Assembly: GCF_030272615.1 (NCBI RefSeq)
Contig: NC_081410.1
Location: forward strand, 125,210,640 to 125,274,639
From: Cryptomeria japonica
Taxonomy: Eukaryota; Streptophyta; Pinopsida; Cupressales; Cupressaceae
Direction: 5' to 3'
DNA length: 64,000 nucleotides
The translations under genes and the position numbers were made by a program. Below the pieces are notes generated by a model. That model worked only from the letters and a program-made list of their open reading frames with translations. It ran no database searches and was not told the DNA's origin. Below, piece by piece: positions 33,563 through 44,009 of this stretch. Each line of letters starts with the position of its first letter. Position 1 is the first letter of the stretch.

Positions 33563-35338
33563 TCACTGACTGAATGGCACCACCTGCTCATATAAACCTC
33601 GCCAGTACTTTATCTCAGCCTGTGCTCGCCCAAACTGCCTCATAGTCTCCCCTGAAGGACTCTGTGCTCCCGCTCGGACTCTCTCTTGCAGCTCCGCCAA
33701 TCTCTCCACTGCCGTATCTCTCTCCCGCAGCACCACTGTCAGCTCTGCCTCACGTGCAAATAGCTGCACATCCCTAGCTGCTACCTCCGCCTCTAATCTC
33801 TCTACCCGGGTCTGCAAATAACCTATCATGTGCTCCCGCAGATCCCCAGTAGCTCCCTCCCCCATGGCCATGGCTGCTGCACCTGTATCATCCCCTCCAC
33901 TAGGTCCCTCCCCTGCACCACCCTCTCCTGCACCTGTATCCATAGGGATCTCTCTCTCCATCCCCCTCCCACTCAGCTGCACTCCTCCCTGCATCAAAGG
34001 ACCCTGTGATATCTGCAGTGGTAACCCCCCTCTCCCTCTCCGCTGTCTCGGCATCCCCATCCCTCCTCCACCTCCTCCTCCACCACCACCACCTCCTCCT
34101 CCTCCTCCACCTCCTCCACCACCTCCTCCACCACCACCTCCTCCTCTCCGTCCCCGTCCCCTCTCATCCTCAAACGCTGGGATCGGCTCAGCTGGGTCTG
34201 ATATCCGTAGGATCGGGTGCGCCGCCCGATACTGGGTATACTCTGCTGTAACCCCTGCATCAACGACCCTCGGTCGTAGATCCCATGGCCTCGCCTGCAG
34301 TGTCCGGAACTCTGCCAATGCCTGATCATACGGTAGCACTGGACCCCATGCATACCGCTCTCGAATAACTCGTGCATACTCCCCTGATCCGCTCGGCAGT
34401 CCCTGCTGCCGTCCAAACTGCCTCATCACCCGTCCTGGCACCTTTCTCTCTACGTGATAAGAGGTCCTCCCAATGAGGAATCGGGTCATAAAGCAATACG
34501 GCAGTGCCTCTGCATCATCCTCCCATGGCTCACACTCCAAGTATGGCCGCCAGATCACTGCATCCAAATCATCCAATGCCCGCCGCCACCACTCTACCTT
34601 CCCCAAGTGGGGCTGGCTCATCATACCACTATACATAAACATATAGGGCTGGTCCACGGCTCGGAATCTCAGACTCACTGGTCGAGTCACTGGTAAGTGC
34701 TCCCATGCCCACACATGCAGCAGCGTCATGCCCACTGCAAGAGACCCCCGCCCTCTGTACACTACCTCGTGCAACTCCTGATACATGTGCGCTAGCACGC
34801 ACGGCCCCCAGGCATACCGAGTCCCCTCTGTCACCATCATCTCTATCACCTGTCCCCATCCGACCGCCAATCCATGTGACCGCCTGTCTGGACACAGAAG
34901 TCCTCCCACGATCCCTGACAATACTGCTGGAAGGGGCTCATATAGTGCCGCTATATCCTCCCAGGCGATCGAGCCATCATCAATGTATACATCCTCATCA
35001 AAAATCCTCTGGCAAGACACTGTCCCCCAAGATCGATCATACGTCACCAGCTGCCCTCGAATCGGAATCCGCAGGATACGCCACACGTCCTCCAAAGTCA
35101 CCGTCATCTCGCCCTGAGCCAGATGGAACGTGCATGTCTCACTGTGCCATCGCTCTGCTAAAGCTGTAATCAAGCCGTGATTCATCCGAATCACGGGCAT
35201 ATGCATCACCTCATAGAGCCCAGTAGCCGCAATACAATCTATCTCAATCTGAGTCAAACGATCTCGCAACCCCTGTGTCGCGGGGTGGCGCTCGCATAAC
35301 TGCAACACGCGTAAGTCCTCCTGCACATAAACATTCAT
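33563..35338 (-). CDS. Plant mobile domain protein, antisense within the retrotransposon
   Basis: An open frame of about 591 codons from ATG at 35338 (it is also open, without ATG, to 35413). Residues up to about 370 form a plant mobile domain: TFHLAQGEMTVTLEDVWRIL near the start and RKVPGRVMRQFGRQQGLP toward its end. A run of about 30 glycines follows (near 34145-34060), then a basic RQRRGRGG patch and a C-terminal coiled coil (TRVERLEAEVAARDVQLFA). Mobile-domain proteins are plant-specific; host members (MAIN/MAIL type) act in the nucleus in silencing and genome integrity, and transposon-borne relatives are known. Here it lies between pol and the polypurine tract on the opposite strand to gag-pol, so it would need its own promoter. 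The frame is intact. Confidence 0.85.
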   Translation of the reverse strand: MNVYVQEDLRVLQLCERHPATQGLRDRLTQIEIDCIAATGLYEVMHMPVIRMNHGLITALAERWHSETCTFHLAQGEMTVTLEDVWRILRIPIRGQLVTYDRSWGTVSCQRIFDEDVYIDDGSIAWEDIAALYEPLPAVLSGIVGGLLCPDRRSHGLAVGWGQVIEMMVTEGTRYAWGPCVLAHMYQELHEVVYRGRGSLAVGMTLLHVWAWEHLPVTRPVSLRFRAVDQPYMFMYSGMMSQPHLGKVEWWRRALDDLDAVIWRPYLECEPWEDDAEALPYCFMTRFLIGRTSYHVERKVPGRVMRQFGRQQGLPSGSGEYARVIRERYAWGPVLPYDQALAEFRTLQARPWDLRPRVVDAGVTAEYTQYRAAHPILRISDPAEPIPAFEDERGRGRRGGGGGGGGGGGGGGGGGGGGGGGGGGGGMGMPRQRRGRGGLPLQISQGPLMQGGVQLSGRGMEREIPMDTGAGEGGAGEGPSGGDDTGAAAMAMGEGATGDLREHMIGYLQTRVERLEAEVAARDVQLFAREAELTVVLRERDTAVERLAELQERVRAGAQSPSGETMRQFGRAQAEIKYWRGLYEQVVPFSQ

Positions 35339-35413
35339 CAAACCACCATCAGTTGTTTTGTTATCAAACTTTCTTAAGTTTAAACCTAGACTATCATCAG
35401 ATACTTTGATCAA

Positions 35414-36466
35414 GTATCTTCGAGTCTCAACAGGTAAGCAATCATGGCCGCCTAGACTTCAACAGACATTTCTCCTAACAAATGACCTAAGTCTCATCGG
35501 GCTGCTATGGTTCAAAACAACTCCCACTTCACCTCGTCATCCATCAATCGTTAGGCATCAGGAGATTTGTTTTGTCCGAAACTGGGGCATCTTGTATCCT
35601 AAAGCAAAAGCGCTATTTAACCTACAAAAGCGCTCATTCTGAACAATAGCGCTACAACAATATCAATAGCGCTCAAACAGCCCTACAATAGCGCTACAAA
35701 AACAAAAGCGCTAAAACCACTCTACAATAGCGCTATTAAAATGCAATAGCGCTCAATTAACTATTCCGTAGCGCTACTTTATCAAAAGCGCTCAAACTTG
35801 CCTACAAAAACGCTAAATACATTCAAAAGCGCTACAACTAGCCTACAAAAGCGCTATTGCGGCACAATAGCGCTAATTAATGGAGCAAAAGCGCTAAAAA
35901 CCTAGTTCCAACGCTCTTGCTCCGACTTGACTTGGACTTAGCTAAAAACATACCAAAAATGCATAAAAAATGGGTTTTCGAATTTGCGTACCATTGGTCC
36001 ATAGTCGGCTAGGCGCTGGTACCCGGCGGACTCGCTCAAATCGGTGCTCGGTGATCAGAAACGGCATCGTCGCTCCTCGTTGCTCCTCCAAATGTCACTG
36101 TCAGAGCTCTAGTTTTCAACTGGTCGCGGTCACAAATGATCCTATTTTACCCCCTTTCACCCCATTTATACCCCCCGCCGTCATCGTAACTTCGCCCCGC
36201 TCATCGTCGTGGTCCCCGTGAACTTCCCAAGCCCCCCATTTCTCCATGTTTCCCCCGATTTCTTCTATTTTTAACCAGTATACCTAACTTCTTCTCTTCT
36301 ATCACCCTGCCAATTTTCATTCTTTTTCGAGAGATCGCCCGATTTTTTGAAATTTTTCGGCCCATCTCTCGAGGGGGCATACCACCCATTAAATTTACAT
36401 TTTATGGGGCATTTCTTCACACCAATTTTTCTTTCTTTGAAACGATGCGATAAACTGCACCGTCTC
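35414..36466. other. 3' flank of the inner element
   Basis: Non-coding stretch between the mobile-domain frame and the polypurine tract. It holds the AGCGCT array and otherwise mirrors 22992-23921. Confidence 0.6.
35609..35895. repeat. AGCGCT palindrome array, inner 3' side
   Basis: Fourteen AGCGCT hexamers in 287 bp with one decayed site (AACGCT) near 35809. The 122-bp segment missing from the outer copy lies between two TAGCGCTAC sites at 35647 and 35769. Confidence 0.95.
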
Positions 36467-36479
36467 AAAGAGGGGCAAA
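36467..36479 (+). other. Polypurine tract beside LTR B
   Basis: AAAGAGGGGCAAA immediately before the LTR start TGTAGTCAC; expected plus-strand primer. Confidence 0.8.
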
Positions 36480-37918
36480 TGTAGTCACACAAATCTGTCC
36501 ATTTTAATTAAATGAATATTTCGTATTTATTTGATTAAAAATCCACTAACCACCAATTAATTAAATTAATATTTAATTAAATCATCCCCAAACATTCTTC
36601 TATTAATTAAATAAATTATTCAATTTATTTTAATTAATTCATTAAACCAAATTCACAATCAATTAAATAAATAAAATCAATTTATTTAATTAAATCCCCC
36701 TTTTCCTCTTTTAAATAAATTAAATAAAACATTTATTTAAATCATTATCCCCACCCCACTTGCATTTTCCTACAAATGCAACTTGCACACATTTTGAAAT
36801 AAATGAATTTTTATTTTAATAAAATCCTATTTTCCCTCACCCACCAAATCCACTTGCAAAATCTAATCCCTTTCTAGATTCTTCTAACCCCTTCCTAATT
36901 AGCCTAATCCATCCCCTAATTATTGTCACATTCCTAAGCAAAATGGAGTCACTTCTCAAATGGCCCAAAGTCTTGGATAACCATTGAAGGTTTTCAACCT
37001 TCAACCACCAAAAACCCCAAAGTCTTTGAAAACCATTAAAGGCTTCCAACTTTCAACCACTTAATCCACAAAGTCTCCAATAACCATTAATGGTTAATTC
37101 AACTCTCCCACATGGTTAAAACATTTGTTTTGACTCAACCTCTACCCAACCCAAGGGTCTCATCAAGCCTTCAATGCTTTGACCATGATTATCTCTTAAT
37201 CATTTGCACAAAGGTTTATCCTTGGATTAACTCCTAATCCAGTGGGTAATCCTAATTTAGGCTTGACTCTTAGCCTTTAGATAACCATGAGGTCTTCTCA
37301 GGCCTTTAATGCCTCCAACCTCTTATCTCAACCCAATCCTGTGTTGACACTTGTCACTATTTTATTGGTGCCAATTGTGCACATGGATCCCCAACTTTCA
37401 AGCTTGACCCTTAATTAAACCTTTCAATCCTGGCCATCCATTGCTCCATTTTTCCTATAAATAGAGCCCATTCTTTCATAATCCAGATCCTGAAAACTTG
37501 TATGCATTTAGACTATAGCCATTTTAGAAGAGCATTTAGCATAGCATAAACAATCTAATCTTTTGTCTTTTGGTTAAAATATATCATTTTAGCATTAAAA
37601 ATAGCTTTTCATTTCATGTTTAGAGCTATTCTATAATCTCAATCCTCCATAAGCATCCATAGTGCAAAAAGCTGCTGAGAGCTACACTATTTTGGAACTT
37701 GGAGAGGAGAGGAACAAGGGAGAAGGAGCTAATCTCATGCTAAGAGACAGTTGGAGATGTCTCATTGTCTTACTTCTTTAGTTAGATTCATTAGCATGTA
37801 TTTTTAGTGTCTCCTTTGGAATGCCTTCATGTTTTGGTTTTTGATTGATTAACTCTAACGTTTTGTGTGTTTTGTGTTGATTGATCTTGAACTAACATTG
37901 TGCCATTTAGGAGGGCAT
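36480..37918 (+). repeat. LTR B (3' LTR of the inner element)
   Basis: 1439 bp, starting TGTAGTCACAC and ending GGGCAT. The final CA present in A and C is missing. It abuts the outer element's gag-protease frame directly. Confidence 0.95.
37456..37463 (+). promoter_or_regulatory. TATA box in LTR B
   Basis: TATAAATA followed by GAGCCC. The promoter would fire rightward, antisense into the outer element's gag. Confidence 0.6.
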
Positions 37919-40013
37919 AGAATCAAATTCCCACTCATGTGAGTCGGTCTCGGAATCACTTTCCAGCATCCGATTGCTATACCATACTGGGATGTCTTTG
38001 GAGTTAAACACGACAGGCATGATTGGTTTATGTACCTTTGAGGTAATCGGTGCTGCAGGAACCGTGATGGGGTTTAAAGGATTTGTTACAGGAAGTATCG
38101 GCCGTGTTGCCTCAGTGGCTTCTGCAGGAACTGCTGGGGCCATAGATGCTGCTGCGGATTCTGATACAGTTGCTGCTGCTATTGGTGTTATTGATGGGAT
38201 TATTGGTGCGATTGGTGGTATGTTTGGCACTGATGATGGTTGCGGTGGGTTTGTGAGCCTCGATGGGGCAGTGGGGATAGTGTTTGATGGTGCTTTGATT
38301 ATGAAAGGTGTCCTCTTTGCAGTAGGTGGACAAAATGGTTTGCTGGGTTTTCCTTTGAATTTGAGTTTAGGAAGGATCTCTTTTTCAAAGCCTAGGCCTG
38401 TATTACCTTTGAGCTTGAACTCTGGCAGCAGAGGTTCATGTCGTCCTTGTTTGCAGTATCCCAAAGCACTTTGACCATCATACCCCATTCTTTGCATAAT
38501 GAGGAGGCCTTTGCCATATTGTTCTGTAGGAAGTGTAACTTGCGGTTTGTCAGTGGTGATGGGATCTTTATAGATCCAGTCCGCTAGGTCCTCATCTTGT
38601 GTTTCTTCCTCTTGACTCTTTCCAAGGACGAAAGGCATCAAGGCACGTGCTGGCATGATTAGTGGTTGCTGGAGCAACTGCTGTGGTTTACCATGTGTTC
38701 TAGGAGAAGTGGGCATTTGTCCCACACAAAAGAGCTGACGCAAGTTATATTCCCCAGGACCTTCCTCTGCAACTTTCATCTTAAGCTTCTCTTGCTTGGG
38801 TATAGGAGTGTTTGAACTGGCAAGAGAGGCGGGATTTACATATGATGTGGAGGAAATGGCTTCCCTATTATTAGGAACAGTAATCTCTGGTTGATAGCTG
38901 ATATTATGGCAAAATGCAAAAGGATTTGCATCACCCAGGATTGTGACCTCTGCACCATTATGTGGGAACTTGATACATTGATGGTAGGTAGATGGAACAG
39001 CTTGCATGGCATGTATCCAAGGTCTCCCTAATAATAGATTATATGGCAGAGGAAGGTCCAGAACCTGACAAATGATGTGTTTTACCACAGGGCCAACCCG
39101 GATTGGTAGTACCACAACTCCTTTGGATGAACGCTCTGCATCATCATAGGCCTTGATGGTGATCTTCTTACGAGGATCCACTGATTCTATTGCATATCCC
39201 AATGCTGTGACCAACTGTAGTGTGCAAATGTTTAGGCCTGCTCCATTATCTATCAAGACTCGCTTGATTCTGTGTTGGTTGACAAAGCCTTCAATGTGGA
39301 GCGAAGCATTACGAGGTTGTTGGAAAGAAGAGTTGTCACTTTCGGAAAAAGTGAGACAAGGTGATGACTTTAGGTTTCCAACCATGGCTTGAAATTGGTC
39401 CGTGTTCAGGTTTGCAGGGACTGACGCCTCTTGGAGTGCTTGATCCAGGATAGTTTTATGAGAGGGTGACAGACGCAATAGCTCCAAAATGGATATAAGC
39501 GCAGGGGTTTTGTCTAATTGTTCCACAAGATTGTACTGCTTTGGATTGGAGGTGGTGCCTTGTGGAGCTGCCTTGATGGTGACCTTGCCACGACGTGTAA
39601 CAACATTGCAATTTGAGGTGGGATTTTTGAAGGTGATAGTTGCAATTTGTTCACTCGCATCATACAGGTGATTTACAGTATAGTTATACGCAGCCTGCGT
39701 ATAATCAGTGGTATCAGGACCTCGTCTGGAAGTGGAAGGACCCCTTTGATCTTGTGATGGAAGTGGATTTTTGAACATCTGATGATCATTATTGGTCGTT
39801 TTTGGGTCATGTCCTTCAATTTCAATTTCTCCTCGGTCAATAAGATCCTGAATGAGATCTTTCAATCGATGACAATTACTTGTCTTATGTCCTCTTCCTT
39901 GATGGAACTCACAATGTTCAGTATCTCTCCACCATGCCGGTGTGACTTGAGGCTCATAATTTGATAACTTAGGTAGAGTGATCAAATTCTGAGAAATGAG
40001 TTGTCGCATCACT
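37919..40013 (-). repeat. Inverted repeat 2, right arm (gag-protease)
   Basis: Partner of 24545-26639. Its left edge is the LTR B border; its right edge corresponds to the fusion junction in the chimeric ORF. Confidence 0.9.
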
Positions 40014-41299
40014 GTTTCAATGGGTTCCCCTAAGGGAGTGTATGTGCGTTTTTGTTTTTGTGGACGCAGTCTTGGTTCATCATGAGATGTGATGCGACCT
40101 TGATTAAGAGGAACATTTGTGTTATTTTGAGGTGGAGGATTTTGTCCTGCAAATCGAACCACAGGTTGTGCATTTTGGACAGTCCGAGCATCCACAACTC
40201 CATCGTTGATGATATTCTTGTTCTTGTTCCAGAAGTTCGGTTTATCGCTATTGAAGCGCGGGCGAGGACCATCTTTGGGTTCATTAAAGATTTTGATGAG
40301 TCCTTTTTTGATGAGTTCCCTTTCACATTTTATACCTTTGGTGATCATATCGTTAAAAGAATCGGTATCTTTGACATCCAGGTGAAATTCCATTTCTTCG
40401 TTTAAGTTGGAAATGAAAATTTCCACTAGTTCTCGTTCAGGTAACTGAAGAGAACGTCTGCTAGACATTTGGCACCATCGTTGCAGGAATACTGAGAATA
40501 ATTCACCTGGTTTTTGTTTGGTGTTGCATAGATCAGCCATGGTGATGTCGCATTCAATATTATAAGAGTAATGAGATAGGAACTTCTGGATGAGTTCCTC
40601 AAATGTTCTTATGCCACCTGGTAGTCGGGAAAACCATGATGTGGTTGTTCCTCCCAAGCTTTGGGGAAAAAGGCGCATTAAGTATGTGTCTTCATATGCA
40701 ACTTCGAGACAAGCGGAATGAAATTCTCGGACATGATCGCGGGGATCTCCCTTTCCTCTATATTTTTCGAATTTTGGTGTTTCGAACCCGCGTGGAAAGG
40801 GTGGCATATAAAGATTCCTATCAAACGGATAGGGACAGATGTCGTTAAGTGAGAATTGATTGGTTTTAACACCACTATGAAGTTGTTGGGCGAGATTCTC
40901 AACTTGTTGCCGCAACATCTCCATTTCATTAGGAGGAGGAGGTGGTGGGTTACCTCGAGGGATGTTATATCTGATGGGATCTCTATGCCTTTCCTCCTCA
41001 TGGCGACTTTGTCTTTCTGATGCTTGTCTTAATTGGGCAAGATCAAAGTCAGAGGGGAGTTTGGCTCCTTCTTGAGCGAGTCTTAAAAAGTGAGCATCCG
41101 CATTGCTCCTTAGTATTTCATCAAATAATCTGTTAAAATGAGGATTATGCTGAACCCTTTCGATTGTTGAAGGAGTGGGAGTACTTGGGTTTTCGTCATT
41201 CCCATTTCCTCCAAGTGCCTCTTGAAATTCATTGAGGTTGTCCTCTTCTTCCTCAATTTCTATTTCTCACTGCCTTGATCGCGATCGGGTTTGAGCCAT
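37919..41299 (-). pseudogene. gag-protease of the outer element, truncated by LTR B
   Basis: The ATG at 41299 gives MAQTRSRSRQ and then meets a TGA at 41269-41267; CGA-to-TGA would explain it. The frame then stays open for over 1100 codons to the LTR B border. It holds an acidic N-terminus, the gag core (REFHSACLEVAYEDTYLMRL, then FEELIQKFLSHY), a zinc knuckle (CEFHQGRGHKTSNC), a retropepsin with IDNGAGLN, and a G-patch. It ends at HEWEFDS, where LTR B cuts in before RT. From ATG 40924 alone, 1005 codons are open. The part 37919-40013 is repeated inverted at 24545-26639 with the same length. It would supply the gag N-terminus that the chimeric ORF lacks. Confidence 0.85.
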
Positions 41300-43966
41300 T
41301 TTGTTTACAAGTTTGTTTTTGAAGTTAATTGAAGATGATGATGAGTGGTGATGAAATGAAAGATTGATTGGTTGGTGATTTGTGTTGTATGTGGATCTCT
41401 AGCACTTTAAGGTAGATGTAACCGAAATTCCTTCGTTGAATTGCTTGTTTGTTTGGTAAGTTTTGATGTGATAAGGTGCAGAGAAATCTGAGATGTGTTA
41501 CAGATTTAACTACCTAGCAATGAGAGGATTCACTCATGAACTAGTTTTAACCTGCGTAGATGTGTCTCTTAGGATGAGCTTATCCTAGATGTAGAAACAA
41601 TCTAAAAGTGATGTGATGTGTTTGATTTCAAGCAATATCTAAAAGAGAACTTGGGACAAGAACCTCTTAATGTTTTGAGAGTTTTGGGATGGATTGATGA
41701 TGGAGTGATGATGTATGAGTGAGATGATGGATGTTTTTGTTTTCAACTTCAATCTTTCAATAAAAAATTTGTGTCACAAATGGGACAAACTCTATCTCTT
41801 CCCTTTCGGGCGTTGGTGGCACTTCTCGAGCTGTGTTGTAGGTGATACAAATGTTTGGGAAGAAGTTGGGATTAATCTTTCCTCCTTGATTTTTGTGATA
41901 ACTCAGAGCTCTATATTGCATAAAAGCTCTGCGGTTCAGTGATTCTGAATCAAACTCGTTTGTTTTACCTTGAAGGTACAGACGCATGCGATGTAGAAAG
42001 ACTCTATGTGAGACAAAGATTTGTCTATTGAGATAGAAGAATTTCCTCCTTTTTATTAAAGCCTTTGAGCTCAATGGTCTTCTTTTCAAGGTAATATTCT
42101 GATGACCCTTCTTCTTTCGCAAGATGTGAAGAATGGTCATAAAAGTTGTGACTCTGTGTTGTTTGCACTTTGTTTTTGATGTTTTTAGTTGTGTTGACAG
42201 ATGTTGGATGAATACTTTGTTTTTGGAATTGATTTTCTGATTTTTCTTTGACAAGAAAACAAAGCAAGCACACAAACACAAGATTGTAGCCTGAAAGGCA
42301 CAAATGAGTATGGGTCTAGATTAACCCAATCCTTGGACTTGTTTCTGACCCTTCCTTTAGATGTATTTCCAAAGCCTGAAGTCGGCTCAATTTGCACTAG
42401 GTCTGTAAAACGAACACACTTCAAACACTCTTTATCCCTAAGGTCAAATGGCCAGTTGTGATAAATTTAGCCCACATCTTGATATTTCTTCGACTTTGGT
42501 ACTACATACCTTATGAATCCCGCCGTGGCAGGTAAGGATGTGATATACTAAGTCTTGCGCGAGTATAACAAATAGATGATCCCTATGATGGGGGAGTCAC
42601 CACTTTTATCAAGCCACAAGTGACCTTTCAAAAAGCTATGTTTCTACTCAAGGAAATATGTATGGTGAGTATCTTGGGAGCAAAACCATCTATGCTCTTG
42701 CACTAAATTATACCTCAAATATCCTCAATCAATAGAACAGGTGGGCTACTACTTAAAGGTGTTTAGTCATGTTCGATGGCTTTGGACATAAGTTCATTCT
42801 GCAGTGACTCACTTAAGAGCCTTGTAACTGGTGGTGGGGCCCATTTGTCCTTTCGGCCAGTTACACTGTAGGAACAGCTATACCCAAGGCTACAGCTTTC
42901 GCTCTCACCTGATTTCTATAGTGGCTCGAAGGATTTACCGCTCGAGGTCGTTCCCAAGAGTATCGATCCCTTGGCAGGCCTCTCTTAAAAAATAAAATTT
43001 TGAGTGTTACTAACACTTTTCTCTTGCACCTAGGACCACGAGAGCCAAGGGAGAGGATAGTGTGTGTTAGAAGTAGGTCCACTCGACTGAATTTTGTGCA
43101 CAAGCGTGCCAAACACAAAATTCACTTGTTCTTTTTAATCCATCATGGCAATATGATCTAACTATTTGGAGATGTTGCTCCAACAGTCATGGTGTTCTTT
43201 TTAACTCCAAAGGCAATGTGTTTTGTAATCTAGAATTTTGGAAATTCTGGTCAACTTAATGAAAAACACGTTTTTGCTTGAAGGAAAATTTGTTTTTGCC
43301 AAAAAAAATCAAGACAAGTGGATTGTTCTTTTTACTGCACCAAAAATTTTAAGTGTGGATTGTGGTTTTTAAGTCCCAATTGATGCAAGAAATAAAGTTT
43401 GTTTGGTTGATTTTAAGCACCAAAACAAAATGTATCCCTAACTAGAAAACAATGAAACTATTTTTTTTGTGTTTTTAAGTTCTTTTTAAGCACTAAATAA
43501 AATTTTTGTGATTTTTGTTGCGTTGTTAACCTGCACAAAGAAAAGAAACAAGTTAAGAAAATTAATGCTCACAGGGGGGGGCTTCCACAAGCCTAATTTT
43601 TGATTTTTCGGTTACAAGTCCATTTGGGCGACACTCTGTCGCAATAGCGCTATTCTGTGTTTTTACAGAAGCGCTGATTAATACAAAAGCGCTAGTCTGT
43701 GTATGCCGAAGCGCTAATGTAAACAGTAGCGCTTAAAGAAAAGAAAATCCCGAGAAGACAAAAGCGCTAGAATTGAGTCAATAGCGCTGAAACGTTGACA
43801 ATAGCGCTGGAATGTTATCAATAGCGCTGAAACATTTTCAATAGCGCTACTTTAGGGTCAATAGCGCTAAAAGAAATTTTTCAATAGCGCTAAAACGCGT
43901 TCAATAGCGCTGAAGCGCGACCTGTGTGGCAATTTCAACAAGAAAAAATGTTAATTTCAAAAATGA
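41300..43966 (-). other. Long untranslated leader of the outer element
   Basis: 2.7 kb between primer site and gag start, with no convincing coding frame. The longest, 41757-42281 on the minus strand, is lysine-rich low complexity. The region nearest the primer site carries the AGCGCT array at 43646-43911. Leaders of this size in gag-pol elements usually hold packaging and translation signals; none can be named here. Confidence 0.55.
43646..43911. repeat. AGCGCT palindrome array, 5' leader side
   Basis: Thirteen AGCGCT hexamers in 266 bp, mostly in CAATAGCGCTGAA-type context. Spacer sequences differ from those of the 3' arrays, so only the hexamer is shared. Confidence 0.95.
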
Positions 43967-44007
43967 AGATCAGAAGGTTGCGTGTTCGATTCACGTCGGG
44001 TTCACCA
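43967..44007 (-). other. tRNA-Trp primer-binding site with 41-nt tRNA match
   Basis: The plus strand equals the last 41 nt of plant tRNA-Trp(CCA) as I recall it, from the third anticodon base through variable loop, T arm, acceptor and CCA end. The minus strand therefore starts TGGTGAACCCGACGTGAA, two bases inside LTR C. Primer sites are normally about 18 nt. The base-paired T arm (GCGTG/CACGT) is visible. It is not a complete tRNA gene. Confidence 0.85.
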
Positions 44008-44009
44008 AA

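Larger units (their letters stand above)
34792..37918 (-). repeat. Inverted repeat 1, right arm
   Basis: Reverse complement of 21538-24544: part of the mobile-domain gene, the longer AGCGCT array, the polypurine tract and LTR B. The arms lie about 10 kb apart. Confidence 0.9.

Noticed and set aside
33828-34325. Proline-rich plus-strand frame
   Set aside because: Antisense of the glycine tract in the mobile-domain gene.
41757-42281. 174-codon frame in the outer element's leader
   Set aside because: Low-complexity, lysine-rich, no family motif, and no evidence of a leader protein.
43967-44007. A tRNA gene
   Set aside because: Only the 3' half is present, the CCA end is encoded (plant nuclear tRNA genes lack it), and its position next to the LTR identifies a primer site.
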